NCBI GenBank assembly: GCA_051453625.1
Contig: JBOZIK010000001.1
Span: forward strand, 185,732,583-185,766,506
Length of the DNA: 33,924 nt
Source: Welwitschia mirabilis
Lineage: Eukaryota; Gnetophyta; Gnetopsida; Welwitschiales
Direction: 5' to 3'
In this document: positions 1-11,849 of the stretch, piece by piece
How the letters are laid out: the number at the start of each line of letters is the position of its first letter
Numbering within the stretch: position 1 is the stretch's first letter
Notes under the pieces: model-generated
The model's input: only the letters and a program-made list of their open reading frames with translations
Told to the model about the DNA's origin: nothing
Databases searched by the model: none
Translations under genes and position numbers: made by a program

Positions 1-658
1 GCATGAGTTGTATAAAGATGAAGAATTTATTAGAGTCACTGCTCTAGGTCCAATGGTTAAAAGAAGGCAAATGACATTGAAAGTTTTTTTTTAGAATAGC
101 TTCCTAAAAAAGTTCTTTAGAATAGCTTCCAAAAACAAAAACATACATCAAATAGGAAGGTCGAAAATAAATGGTAAAGAAATCACAAATAAAGAGGAAA
201 TAACTCAAAACTTTGGGGATTAACATAAAGATCTATGAGAAGACCAAAGAGAAATTCCTAATAACTTCAATACTAGAAAGAACCTAATCAAAGAAAATAG
301 AGTTCAACTAATGGAAGATTTTACTAAAAAGGAAATAAGGGAGGCCATAGAAGCATGAAAATCATTAGAAGTCTAGGTCCATATGAATAACAAGTTGATT
401 TTTATAAGAAATTTGTTAATTATTTGCTAGAGGGCATAACAAACCAGGCAATTGACATATTACATAGGGGTAACATCTTGAAGGAGATCAATTATACTAA
501 TATCATGATTATTTTGAAAAAGTAGGACAACATTGCCTTATAAGACTTCAAATTGATTAGAGTGTGTAATGTGATTTATAGAATTCTTACTAAATCATCA
601 GTTCACATGACCACCCTACTTCTTCTTAAGCCAGTTCATCAATCACAAGCAAGTTTTT
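1..658 (+). pseudogene. LINE ORF2 fragment, end of repeat unit 1 (reverse transcriptase N-terminal half)
   Basis: Broken reverse-transcriptase reading frame of a plant L1-type LINE. The start matches the pre-RT region: LHELYKDEEF, then a degenerate form of the W-L-K-E-G-(D)-x-N-x-x-F-F motif at about 50-110. Further on, NILKEINYTNIMIILKK and RVCNVIYRILTK (about 475-600) match the conserved block leading into the RT palm. The longest open stretch is 553-738, which runs past the unit boundary. Stops and frameshifts are frequent, so no protein is expected. Near 658 the frame leaves RT sequence and enters LINE ORF1-like sequence, which is the repeat junction. The window edge cuts the unit on the left. 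Confidence 0.8.
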
Positions 659-812
659 GGGCACGAATACTGAACTTCCTATTGAGTTTTGGAGAGGTAA
701 ACTTTTGGAGTAAATTGCAAGATATTTTGAATGGCTAATTAAGATTGATATAACTATAGCGAGAGCGCCTAGATTCAATTTGGTGAGGTTTTATGTTTGG
801 GCCACTTTTGAG

Positions 813-849
<37 letters not shown>

Positions 850-875
850 ACACAGACACATAGACACACACACAC

Positions 876-906
<31 letters not shown>

Positions 907-3153
907 TGTAGTTCAAATCCAAGTAGGGTTTCAAGACCCTAACTGGAATATAAAAATATTCCACCACCATCCAAGATTTGTGGGAAAAGAGAGCACCTAA
1001 AATCAATTTGTAGATAAAATATTGTCAAATGCCACCATTGTTAGAAGGAAGGACATCTAAAACATGAATACAAAAGGAAGTTGAGTTCCAACTTGTGGTA
1101 GAAGTAGTCATGTAAAAGATGAATGGTGAATAGAAAAGGAAAAAGAACCTTTGAGAAAAAGAAGGAATCTTTTAACCAAAAAAGACTTGAGGGGTTCAAA
1201 GACCTCATAGACAAAGAAGGAGAACTTTAAGAACAAAAGGAGGAGGAATCAAAACTCAAATGACAATAGCACCATGCTAGTAAATCAAATTCAATAAACA
1301 CATAAGAGCCACATAACGAGGAAGAATGATGATGAAAGCATCTTGCCAGAAGAATTCCTCAATAATGGTGGTGCTATAAAATCAAAACATTTCTTTCCCT
1401 CTAAGAGGGCACAAAATGTACAACACCTAAGGAATACCATCAAGTACAAAGAAAAGAATCAAAGAAACCAAGGTAAATGTTGAATAAATCTCAATCAACC
1501 CTCAAAGACACTACTAACAAACACATGAATTGTAGCAAGAAAAATTAATGATTACTTTATCTTCGAATATAAGAAGGATGGGAACCTACTACAAGAAGAA
1601 ATCTCTACTTTATTTAATCAAAAAGTGACATGTATTTAACAAGCAAAATTATTATCTCAACAGCTTTAAATGGCCTAAAGAATTGATAGCACATCTTAAT
1701 GACAAGTGCAGGTCAAGCAGTAAGTTTAATTACTGCTAGTAAATTACCTTCTAAGGTTCTAGAAACCAATAACTAGTACATCACTAACCAAACGAATGAT
1801 ATGATCTTAACTCATTTTTACCACCCTCAAAATCATCGAATAAGGTTTTGCATACTTTAGGATTTGACGGTAAGAAATATTGTTAGGTAGTCCTAGGGAA
1901 CTTTACTTAACATCTCTAAAGATGGGAGAAATTGGGTAGTAAACCTTGGAATAAAGCTAAAGTGAATAAGTATATTCAACTATCTTAGGAAAAAGAAGTG
2001 TATGATATGAATCCTCTTAAATGGTAAGTTTACTTGGTCTAATCAGAGATCAAGCACTATTAGGATTTATGTAACAATTGACATGGCCTAGGTCTCAGGA
2101 AAGATGATTAATTCTACAAACTATTCCTTCGAAGGTTTACATATGTCAGGTTCTAATCAAAGATCAACAAAGTCAATTCACCATCACAACTTTAGATTGG
2201 AGAGTTACTAGATAAACAAAGAAATCCTTAAGGAGTTGGTGTAGAGAATATGGAGTCAATCTAATAGGACTAATCCTTGAATGTTCTTTTTAAGAAGCTT
2301 TAATCACCTAAAAATAAGACAAAGAGCATGGATCAAACAAGACAAATCCATCTTGAAAAATAGAAGTAAAGGTTAAGGGAGGCAAATCCATCTTCAAAAT
2401 TAGAAGAAAAGATTTGATGAACTAATTAGAGGACATTTAGCATCTAGAGGAAAAGGGTTATGATAGAGAAATAGAAACTCTGATGGAGTTGCATGAGTTG
2501 TATAAAGATGAAGAAATTTATGAGAGTCAATGCCCTAGGGTCCAATGGTTAAAAGAAGGCAAGTGACATTCAAAGTTCTTTTTTAGAATAACTTCCTAAA
2601 ATGTTCTTCTTTAGAATAGCTTACAAAAAAGAAGGTGGTCCATAAATAAGAAGGTGGTCAATAAATGGCAAAGAAATCACAAATAAAGAGGAAATAACTC
2701 AAAACTTTGAGGATTAACATCACAATTTGTGAGAAGATCAAAGGGAAATTCCTAATGACTTCAATACTAGAAATAACCTAAACAAAAAAGATAGAGTTCA
2801 ACTAATGAAATATTTTACTCAAAAGGAAAAGAGGGATGCCATAGAAGCAAGAAAAACATTAGAAGGCTAGATCTAGATGGGTAATGGGTTGATTTTTATA
2901 AAAGATTTGTTAATTATTTGTTAGAGAACATAACAAACATGGCAAATGACATTTTACATACAGGTAACATCTTAAAGGAGACCAATTACACTAATATCAC
3001 AATTATTCTGAAAAAGTAGGACATCATTGCCCTATAAAACTTCAAACTGATTAGAGTGTGCAATGTGATTTACAGAATTTTAACTAAAGCATTGGTTCAC
3101 ATAACCACCGTACTTCTTCTTAAGCTAGTTTATTAGTCGCAAGCAAGTTGTTT
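659..3153 (+). mobile_element. Degenerate LINE, repeat unit 2 (ORF1 C-terminal part, endonuclease, RT N-terminal half)
   Basis: About 2,495 bp head-to-tail unit. First comes ORF1-like sequence with two CCHC zinc-knuckle remnants: one at 1030-1071 reading C-H-H-C-stop-K-E-G-H-L-K-H-E with the last Cys now Tyr, and one around 1094-1126 reading CGRSSHVKDEW. A Lys/Glu-rich tail follows. ORF2 endonuclease remnants include a GDFN-like GNFT near 1895 and a block like L-N-G-K-F-T-W-S-N near 2015-2050. The pre-RT motif recurs at about 2493-2580 and the RT N-terminal block at about 2960-3110. The order ORF1-EN-RT is that of plant LINEs. Many stops are TAG or TGA, so this is a dead copy. Confidence 0.75.
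814..906. repeat. Compound microsatellite (CA)n-(GA)n
   Basis: About 93 bp of CA repeats followed by interrupted CA/GA and then GA repeats. It lies within the ORF1-like part of LINE unit 2. At the matching position of unit 3 there is only a run of 14 A (3316-3329). This difference explains most of the roughly 98 bp length difference between the two units. Confidence 0.95.
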
Positions 3154-6100
3154 GGTATGAATACTAAACTTCGCTATTGAGTTTTGGGGATGTAAACATT
3201 TGGAATGGATTGTAAGATATTCTGGATGACTCATAAAGGTTGATATAACTATAGCTAGAGCATCTAGATTTGTTTTGGTGAGGTTTTGTGTTTGGCCCAC
3301 TTTGTAGAATGCACCAAAAAAAAAAAAAAGGGAAAAGAAAGGTAGGGTTTCAAAACCATAAACATGGAATATAAAAATATTCCAACACCATCCAAGATTT
3401 GTGGGAAAAGACGGCACCTAAAATTAATTTGTAGACAAAAAACTATCAAATGCAACTATTATCAAAAGGAACGACATCTAGAACACAAATGCAAAAGGAA
3501 GTTTAGATGCAACTTGTGGTAGACGTGGTCATGTAAAAGGTGAATGGTGAATAAAAAAAGAAAAAGAACTTTGAGAAAAAGAAGGAATCCTTTAACGAAA
3601 TAAGATTTGAGGGGGTTAAAGACCTCATAGACAAGGAGGAGAACTTTAAGAATAAAAGGAGGAGAAATCAAAACTCAGATGATGATAGCACCCTGCTAGT
3701 AAATCAAATTCCAAAAACACATAAGAGCCACATAATGAGGAAAAAGAATGATGATGAAAGCACCTTGCCAGAAGAATTCCTCGATAATGGTGATGCTATA
3801 GAAACAAAAAATTTCTTTCCCTCTAAGAAGGCACAAAATGTACAACAAGTAAGGAAGACCGTCAAGTATGAAGAAGTGAATCAGAGAAACCGAGGTAAAT
3901 GTTGAATAAATCTCAATCAATCCTCAAAGATACTACTAACAAACACATCTATTATAGGAAGAAAAATTAATGATTAGTTTATATTGGAATATAAGGAGGA
4001 GGGACACCTACTACAAGAAGAGATCTCTACTTTATTTAATCAAAAAGTGGGAAGTGTATTTAGTTTGTATTCAACAAGCAAAATTATTATCTGGGGATCT
4101 TTGGATGGCCTAAAGAAATGATAGCACATCTCAATGGCAAGTATAGATCAAGCAAGAAGTTTAATGACTACTAGTAAATTACCTTTTAAGGTTCTAGAAA
4201 CCAATAACTAGTACATCACTAACCAAATGGATGATCTGATCTTAACTAATTTTTACAATATCAAAGAAGGTTTTGCATACTTCAGGATTTGACAGGAAGA
4301 AATATTTTTGGGTAGTTCTAGGGGACTATACATAACATCTCAAGAGGTTGGAGAAATCGGGTAGTAAACATTAGAATGAATCTAAAGTAAATAAGTATAT
4401 TCAACTATATTAGGAGAAAGAAGTGTATGATATGAACCTCTTAAATGGTAAGTTTACCTGGTCCAATCGAAGGTAGGACACTAATAGAATTTATGTAAGA
4501 ATTGACATGGGTCGGGTCTTAGAAAAGATGATTAATTCTACAAACTACTCCTTAACAGGTTTACATAGGATAGCTTCTAATCAAAGATCTATCCTTCTGT
4601 GAATGAGGACGAAGTGGCCTTACCATCACAACTTTAGATTGGAGAGTTATTAGATAAACAAAAATGTCTTAAGAAGTTGGTGTAGGAAATATGGAGCCAA
4701 TATGATAGGACTAATCCTTGGATGTTTTTTTTAAGGAGCTTTAATCACCTGAAACGAGACTCAGAGCATGGGTCAAGGAAGACAAATCCATCTTCAAAAT
4801 TAGAAGGGAAGATTTAATGAACTAGTTAGAAGAAATTTAGCATCTACAGGAGAAGTGTTATGATAGAGAAATAGAAACTCTGAAGGAGTTGCATGAGTTG
4901 TATAAAGATGAAGAAATTAATTAGAGTCAATGTTCTAGGGTCCAATGGTTAAAAGAAGGCAAATGATATTCAAAGTTATTTTTTACAAAAGCTTCCTAAA
5001 AATGTTCTTCTTTAGAATAGCTTCCAATAACAGAAACATAAATCAAATAAAAAGCTTGAAAATAAATGGCAAATAAATCAGAAATAAAGAGGAAATAACT
5101 CAAAACTTTGAGGAACAACATAAAGATTATGAGAAGACCAAAGGGAAATTCCTAATAACTTCAATACTGGAAAGAACCCAAACAAATAAAATAGAGTTTA
5201 ACTAATAGAAGATTTTACTAAAAAGGAATGAGTAAAGCCATAAAAGCATGAAAAACATTAGAAGTCTAGGTCCAGATGGGTAACGAGATGACTTTTATAA
5301 GAAATTTATTAATTATCTACTGGTGAACATAACAAATATGGCAAATGACATGTTTCATCAGGGTAACATCTTAAAGGATATCAATTATACTAATATGACA
5401 ATTATTTTTAAAAAGTAAGACATATTTGCTCTCTAAGACTTCAATCTAATTAGAGTGTGTAATGTGATTTACAGAATTCTTACTAAAGCATTGGTTCACA
5501 TGATCACCCTACTTCTTCTTAAGCCAGTTCATTAGTCAAAAGTAAGTTTTATCAAATTTAGGTATATTCAAGACCAGATTATTCTTAGCCATGAATTAAT
5601 TCATCCTTGTAAATCCCCCAAATTTCCAATAATGTTTAATAAATTAGATATTTAAAAAACTTATGAGATGGTTAGTTAGAAATCCTTAGAAAGCATCATG
5701 TTCAAAAAATGGTTCCTCTTGAGTATGTTGAACTAATCCTAAGTTTACGTAAAACTACTAGATTTTTAGTGAAAATCAATGAAAAATCTTATTATTTCTT
5801 TAAATCAAATAGAGGCACGAGATAAGAAGCCCCTTATTCCTCTATCTTTTTATTCTAGTGATGGACACTATGAGGCCTTCCTTAAAAAAGCATAAAGCAA
5901 AATGAATATCCATAGGTTATGCAAATAATGCCATTTTAACTATCAAGGCAACCCAGGAAAACGTTAGAGCAATAGTAAATAGTATTGAGAAATTTGAAGA
6001 TTATATACGTCTTCACATTAATTCAGATAAATACAAATATACTTTTAATATTGAAACAAACATGAAATAAACTATTATCAATGAAATAGGCATGAAAAAG

Positions 6101-7440
6101 GATCAGAAAATGATATTTATTTAGGTATTTCGATGAAGAATAGGTTAAAAATTAATACCTAGAAAAATCTGCCCGAATTTATTGAGAAAAGATGTATAGA
6201 TTAGTGCAATGAATATTAAACTACCCAAGCTAAAGGCATCCTAGCCAATGCTTGCATTAGCTCAATAGTCAAATATAATGCAACTGTAATTGCCCTACCT
6301 AAGGAATCTATTATTTAATTAACAAAGCTATTAAAAAGTTCTTTTGGTGAGGAGGAAAGGTAAAGGCCAAATCCATCTTACCAAGTGGATTATAATCAAT
6401 AAACCTAAGAAATTAGGAGGTTAAGGAATTAATAACATTGAAAACATGAACATGCTTAGCAAACAAAGAATCATCTAGAGGCTAAACACCAATTAGACTC
6501 CATGGGCAATATTATTGAACTACACATGTAGATGAGAGAAGTAAGGCGGTTTTGCCTTGTGGAAAAATATTAGAAGAGCTTGTCAGATTCTAGGTAGAAA
6601 AGAAGTGGGAAAAGACTACTCAAACAAAGAAGTTCTAGGTACAAAATACAATAAAGAAGATTATGCACTACAATTATGAAAGGGAATGTTACTAGAGAAA
6701 ATTAAGATCTGCATTTGACTATGAGTGAGAAGGGTTGTTTTGACAATAAATAGACTACAACGTTATGGTATAATGGTGTCTCAATGTACATTATGTCTAA
6801 TTAAGCAAATGAAAATATTGATGATTTATTCAAGGAGTGTGAATGGGCTATAAGTTTTGCATCTATTGTAAATTATATACTACATCTAACCTATTGGAGT
6901 TTGCGTAGTCAGTAATACCTTCAATTAACATGCTAGCAAATCTAGAAGCATAGGGATTTGTGTGTCTTTCAAAAAATTATCTTAACACCAACTTAAGTAG
7001 CTAGGAGGCTTAGATGATAGTGGGGCGAAATTATTTCAGCAAAAATGGAAAAAATCATACCTATGAACTAGACTACATCACAAGGTACAAACAATGCAAA
7101 GAACTTTGGGACCTCATTCTCTTGCATAAATAAAGAAGGTTAGCAAGCTATAACATAGTGGAATTTTTTTAAGCATTAGAGAGGAGATACCATGACTTTT
7201 CAGAAAACATGGATAATAGTAACTTATGACTCAATTGCTAAAGCACTCAGGGTTCCAAATGAGGGTTAAATTCTATGCCTTGATTCCAAAGGACAAATGA
7301 TGGTAGCCTCCTTTTATGGTAGGGAACTAGTCCACATCAAGAGTGGACTTATGTTGAAAACTACCCTCCCTTGACCATGGCAACTTGAAGCAAAAATGGT
7401 TGATAGGTACTAAATTCAACTAGGGAACCACACTAAGCTG
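3154..7440 (+). mobile_element. Degenerate LINE, repeat unit 3, continuing through the rest of ORF2
   Basis: The first 2,397 bp (3154-5550) repeat unit 2, with zinc knuckle C-N-Y-Y-Q-K-E-R-H-L-E-H-K-C at 3451-3492 and the pre-RT and RT N-terminal blocks at about 4890-5500. Unlike units 1 and 2 it then reads on into the RT palm: IQDQIILSHELIHPCKS (about 5570-5620), motif A KLDI-stop-KTYEMVS (about 5641-5680), and the catalytic box as GYANNAILTIKA (5915-5950), where both Asp of YADD are Asn. Later come the fingers/connection region (ending near 6500) and a CTLC zinc-finger-like end near 6790. The end at 7440 is approximate because no poly-A tail or target-site duplication was found. Confidence 0.75.
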
Positions 7441-8616
7441 AAAGGTCTACATTTTATTTTTTTAAGGATTTTAAGACATAAGTTTCTTGTGAATGTGCTA
7501 GATTTCCTTTTTAAGCACTTACAAGAGAAATGCCTACACTTTGTTCCGATTATGGTGCTATTGGAAAAAGCATAGGAAATCAAGAGGGTTGTCTTTGGAA
7601 GAATAGATATGAAATGTGGCACAAGTTGAAAAGCAAAAAAAGGCCCTAAAGTTAGAAAGGATAAAACAAAAGGTAAATGAAGGTCCAAGATTTGCCACTC
7701 TAGAACCTTGGGTCAGACATATCTTGATGGTGATTCTTAGGGCCCACCTCTTTCAAGTCTTAAGAATACTTCCCTCATAAGTGGAAGTTCGATAAATGAG
7801 GAAATGGGATCCACCTCACATGTCGAAATACAAGGTCAATAGATTTCAAATGAATGCACTAACCTTAGGTACTCTACGTTTTGCCTTAAGTTCATTTCCC
7901 CCTTTCCTTAAAAGAAATCCTTCTCTTCCCATCATTAACATTGGCTTGTCTTTAGATGATGAGAATTTTGACAAGGAGGAAATCCTATTGGATTTCACTA
8001 AGGCAGTTCTCAAATCACATCAAAATATCTATGTGAAATCCTTGATGTGTTGCATTACATTGTGAACAAAGAGGTTGTTCCTAAGCATCACACCCGAGTG
8101 TTAAAGCTCCACCCTAATAAGCCCATGATAGGATTGGCCAAGGAAAAGGTGCTGGTTATTCATAAAATGTAAGAGCTTAATGTAGTGCCCTAACAAGCAC
8201 ATGGTAGGGTTAGCAGAGGAAAAGGCACGAGCTATTCATAAGATGCAAAAGCTTGACATAGTGCTAAAGGTCCTTTAGCACTCAATGGTGTGGAAGTTGC
8301 TCCATGCAAAGAAGTTACCCATATGCAAAGCCAAGGATAGCCCTTTCAACACTAGGCAATAGACTTAGTGCTGTGGGGCATGCCAAGTGTCTTTCTCACG
8401 AATTGGTTTTTTATTGTCTTTTGGAGGTTATTCTTAGGCAGATTATTTCATGTCTTGCACTATGGCATCTTCACCCTAATTAAAAATTTTTGTACCATGG
8501 AACTATTCTATTTCGAAGCGCACAATCACCCCACTAGCTCTATAGTTTTGTTGGCTTTTCATGTTGCTTAGATATAATGTTCTTTTTTTTCTCTTTTTTT
8601 CTTTGTTGCTTCTCTC
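7441..8616. other. Unassigned sequence downstream of the LINE
   Basis: No recognisable gene. Short open frames on the plus strand (7796-8065, 89 codons; 8368-8571, 67 codons) have no motif I recognise. It could be the 3' untranslated end of the LINE or an unrelated decayed element; the sequence shows neither a poly-A tail nor terminal repeats that would decide it. Confidence 0.4.
8119..8270. repeat. Two-copy 76 bp tandem repeat
   Basis: Copies at 8119-8194 and 8195-8270. Shared landmarks in the same order are AAGCNCATG, GAGGAAAAGG or AAGGAAAAGG, TATTCATAAAATG or TATTCATAAGATG, and AGAGCTTAATGTAGTGC or AAAGCTTGACATAGTGC. The copies differ by scattered substitutions, so the duplication is old. 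No function is evident. Confidence 0.75.
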
Positions 8617-8634
8617 TTTCTTTCTTTCTTTCTT

Positions 8635-8670
<36 letters not shown>
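8617..8670. repeat. (TTTC)n-(CT)n microsatellite
   Basis: A run of TTTC units followed by about 17 CT units. It lies in a longer pyrimidine-rich stretch that begins near 8580. Confidence 0.95.
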
Positions 8671-8674
<4 letters not shown>

Positions 8675-10099
8675 TACAAGATATGTGTGTACATAGTAAA
8701 AGTCTAAAGGAAGGAGAGAACATCAACTTGAAATGAATGAGCTCGATTATGAATCATGCAAATAAACTTTTTGTTATACAATATGCAACTATCCAAGCTT
8801 TAAATATGGTAAAGGTTTTAATCCAAGGTGCAAAACCCTAAATCTCGCCCTCCCTTTACTCATAAGCCTTGATTTATTTTTTTCACTTTTAATGCCATGT
8901 AGATGGACTAGAAACTTTTACAACACTGCAAAATATTGATAGCATAAGATAAGAACTCTAATACAAGATTTTGCTTCACATCCTAATACATGTCCATTTT
9001 AGCAATTAATTTAGGATAATTAATTATCTCATGCCCTCTTCCTCTTAATCACGATAATGGGACAATAAATTAAAATATGTACTTTTTAGCTTATAAGTTA
9101 CTAGATTAGCTTTGAGGTTTATTCTCCTTTACCACCTTTTTAAAGACCTATTCACAATAAAGCTATGTTCTAAGAACACAATACCATCATAGAGTGTGAA
9201 ACATTGAAGTTTCAATTTTTTGAAAAATTAGGATAAAGTTAACAGGTTCAATTTAATGTAAAAATATTGAATTATCCATAGTTACAAAGGATTGGATGGG
9301 GCTTAGATACAGAATCTAATTCAACTGGGAAAAAACTATGAAGCAAAGTTTGACTTTAGCAAGATTCTTTTGAAGCCCACTTTGAGGTTAGACATGTATT
9401 GTTAGAACTCTTCTAAAAACTTATCAAACAAATTTGTAAAAGCTTACCAAAGGAATTTGTAGAGATGGAACATTAAGAGCAAAGGCTAAAATATTGGCAG
9501 TTTGTAAAACCTAATTGTGAAACCTAACAACATCAGAAGTCTAAATTGTAACTCCATGGTAATGTAATAAAACCTTAAAGATGATAATAGTAAATTCCAA
9601 TGTTAAACATTCTACCCTACATCATAGTTCTAAGTTCAATTACAAAAGTTCTAAAGTTACTACTCTGTTTTGTTAGGAAGTCGCTTAGGAAGTTGCTTAC
9701 CTGCTTCAATGTCATTCCTTATGAAGGACATATCATTGATAGAAAAGGATGGATGTGGGATGATTTCCCACTATCAAAGATATCAAGTGTTTTAATTCCT
9801 AATCAACAACTTTTTGAGATTACATCAACATTGTAAACTCACATCCCTTAAAATAAGGTTTTGAGTTGCTCAAGTGACTAAAGAATATTTATTGGAACAT
9901 ACATATCGTCATTCTTCAACATATGTAAAAGATCAGACGTATATGTCCTAGTGTTCCTTCATACACAATAGCTATGCACAAAACAATCTCTTTAAAATTT
10001 TCCTCCTCTTTTCAAAATAAGGGCTGTCAAGATAGCTGGGAGAACACTTTGATCACTTATTATACACACAAAAACATACCATTATATGTATGTCTACTT
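8671..10099. other. Intergenic sequence, nothing recognised
   Basis: AT-rich sequence without recognisable coding, RNA or transposon motifs. An open frame at 9600-9836 on the plus strand has no domain signature and is probably chance. Confidence 0.4.
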
Positions 10100-11849
10100 C
10101 ACAATCTGTACCCCTGTGTTTAACCATGTACTACACAAAAGGATAAAAACCCAAAACCGAAAGCAGGCAGATTGCTTAATCCGTTTTTAAGATTTATAAC
10201 ACATGAAGTACAGAAGACATCCATGATAGTTCTTTTCATTGACAAAAGGATGAAGAGGAGAAACCGAATTGAAAGAAAGGGATAGAAGACAGGTTCATTC
10301 AAGCAAGGTGGGAACCTAATCTGTCGAAAAAGCCTGATACAATTTGAAAGGTAACAAGGCAGATAAACTAGCCTAGATAAGATTTACAGAGATATCTACT
10401 AATATCAATAGATGATGCTGTCTATCGATGCCAAAATTGTAATTCTGGTAAACTAAAATGATGTAATCCAATTTTTCCTGTATTAACCTACATACTTTTT
10501 TAGAAAATTGCAATGCTCAGAACTGAGAGTCTCTAGAACAACTTGCAAGAATGGGACATGAATAAACGAGAATCGCCAGTGTGAAGGACTTCCATTTCAC
10601 TGTCAACAGGTATCTGATATAGAATATCACACCTAAAAGATAGGATGGGCTCAGAACAAGAAGAGACACAGTGTAACCTAGAGAAGCATATACAGTATCT
10701 TTCTTCAATGAAAAACAACAAAAAATACAGTAATGCCCCTGCAACAGAGTGAAATACAGCTTCTCCTTTTGTTGTGGGCATGGTTTACAGTTGCCACATC
10801 AATCTGGAGGCAATTTTGTTGTAACTGTAGTTTGTAATAACTTTTCAAACAACTTTGGAAGAAAGTTTCCATTTCCAGGAAAAAACAAGAAGAACAATTT
10901 TTAGGTGTGACCCTGCTCTGAAACTAAAAGGCTGCAAGTTAGCAATAATGGGACTGCAACCACCAAACTTGCTAAAGAGCAACATATTTCAAAATAATCA
11001 ACAGACCGTCCATACTCGCATGCATTGTTTCAGCTGCTGGAAGCTTGAATGAGCAAATAGTGGCAGTTTGGAAGGGCATAATTATACAGTTAGTGTATGA
11101 AAATGACAGCAAATAGGAGAAATACAGCAGTTGGGCAGACTCAGAACCTCCAATGAGATGAGCACTCCGTATCTAACTAATAATTGTTTGTTTTTGGATG
11201 ACCAACTCAAAACAGCAACAGTTCAGATGGTAAAAAGGCATCAAGAGAAAGTCACAAAACTTTTACATTCATTTCTAGAAAACAATTACCACTGCCTGTA
11301 TACACATAATCAACATAGTGGAGACTCCAAATTAGTGAATTTTAAATCCTTAATTAATGTTCTGAACGTTTTAAAAAAGTTACTTACTGGAATTAAGTTA
11401 TGACCTTTGTCATGAGTTTTAAAGCTCTTTTACTTCTGAACTTGAGGGATATGGCCACCATGGGGATATACCTGCTATTTTTTCTTGAAAGGTACAAAAG
11501 AAGAGGTATCCATTCCATTCCAGAGTCAAAAGACACAAGAAAATCATGTCGTTGGTTTGCATCATTAAAATCAAAAAAGCTGTGATCTTGAAACATAATC
11601 TTGAAAGATTCGAAAACATAGAACAGAAGACTTAAGCATCTGCATGCCAAACATGCAACTCTGTAAATTTATCAATCATGAGATGCTCAATTCTTATATC
11701 CAGAAGTAACCAAACAGGAGGCCTCTATAGGATTAGGAATGTTCATAACTGTATGAAACAGTTAATTCATCTAGCTTAAGCAAGGCCGCAGAACAAGACA
11801 TCCGCATCAAATTCATTAGTAGCTTTTGCAAATGATGTTTGTTAGTTAC
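10100..11849 (-). other. Downstream flank of the FLX-like gene, possible 3' UTR in its upper part
   Basis: This stretch is compositionally more complex than the transposon-rich flanks and lies directly 3' of the FLX-like stop codon at 11850. The part nearest the gene (about 11600-11849) is the best candidate for its 3' UTR. No AATAAA signal was found that clearly marks the end; near-signals such as AATGAA occur on the minus strand. Small open frames on both strands (for example 10533-10781 minus and 11131-11403 plus) lack motifs and overlap each other, so I do not call them genes. Confidence 0.35.

Larger units (their letters stand above)
1..5550 (+). repeat. Head-to-tail tandem array of an internal LINE segment
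   Basis: The string GCATGAGTTGTATAAAGATG occurs at 1, about 2491 and about 4888, and the block ACTTCTTCTTAAGC occurs near 618, 3112 and 5511. Sequence between these anchors aligns over its full length. Units 2 and 3 start at about 659 and 3154, directly after an AAGCAAGTT run in the RT. At the equivalent point in unit 3 (5550) the sequence instead continues into normal RT. The array therefore arose by duplication of an internal part of one element, not by independent insertions. It may extend left of the window. Confidence 0.85.

Noticed and set aside
791-1006. Minus-strand frame of 71 codons with Leu/Ser and Val/Cys runs
   Set aside because: It is a translation of the CA/GA microsatellite; the real coding remnant is LINE ORF1 on the plus strand.
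3133-3920. Several minus-strand open frames (3133-3417, 3264-3455, 3462-3671, 3696-3920)
   Set aside because: They are antisense shadows of the plus-strand LINE ORF1 region, which carries zinc-knuckle motifs.
7796-8571. Plus-strand open frames 7796-8065 and 8368-8571 as small genes
   Set aside because: No recognisable domain, no supporting context, and length within chance for this region.
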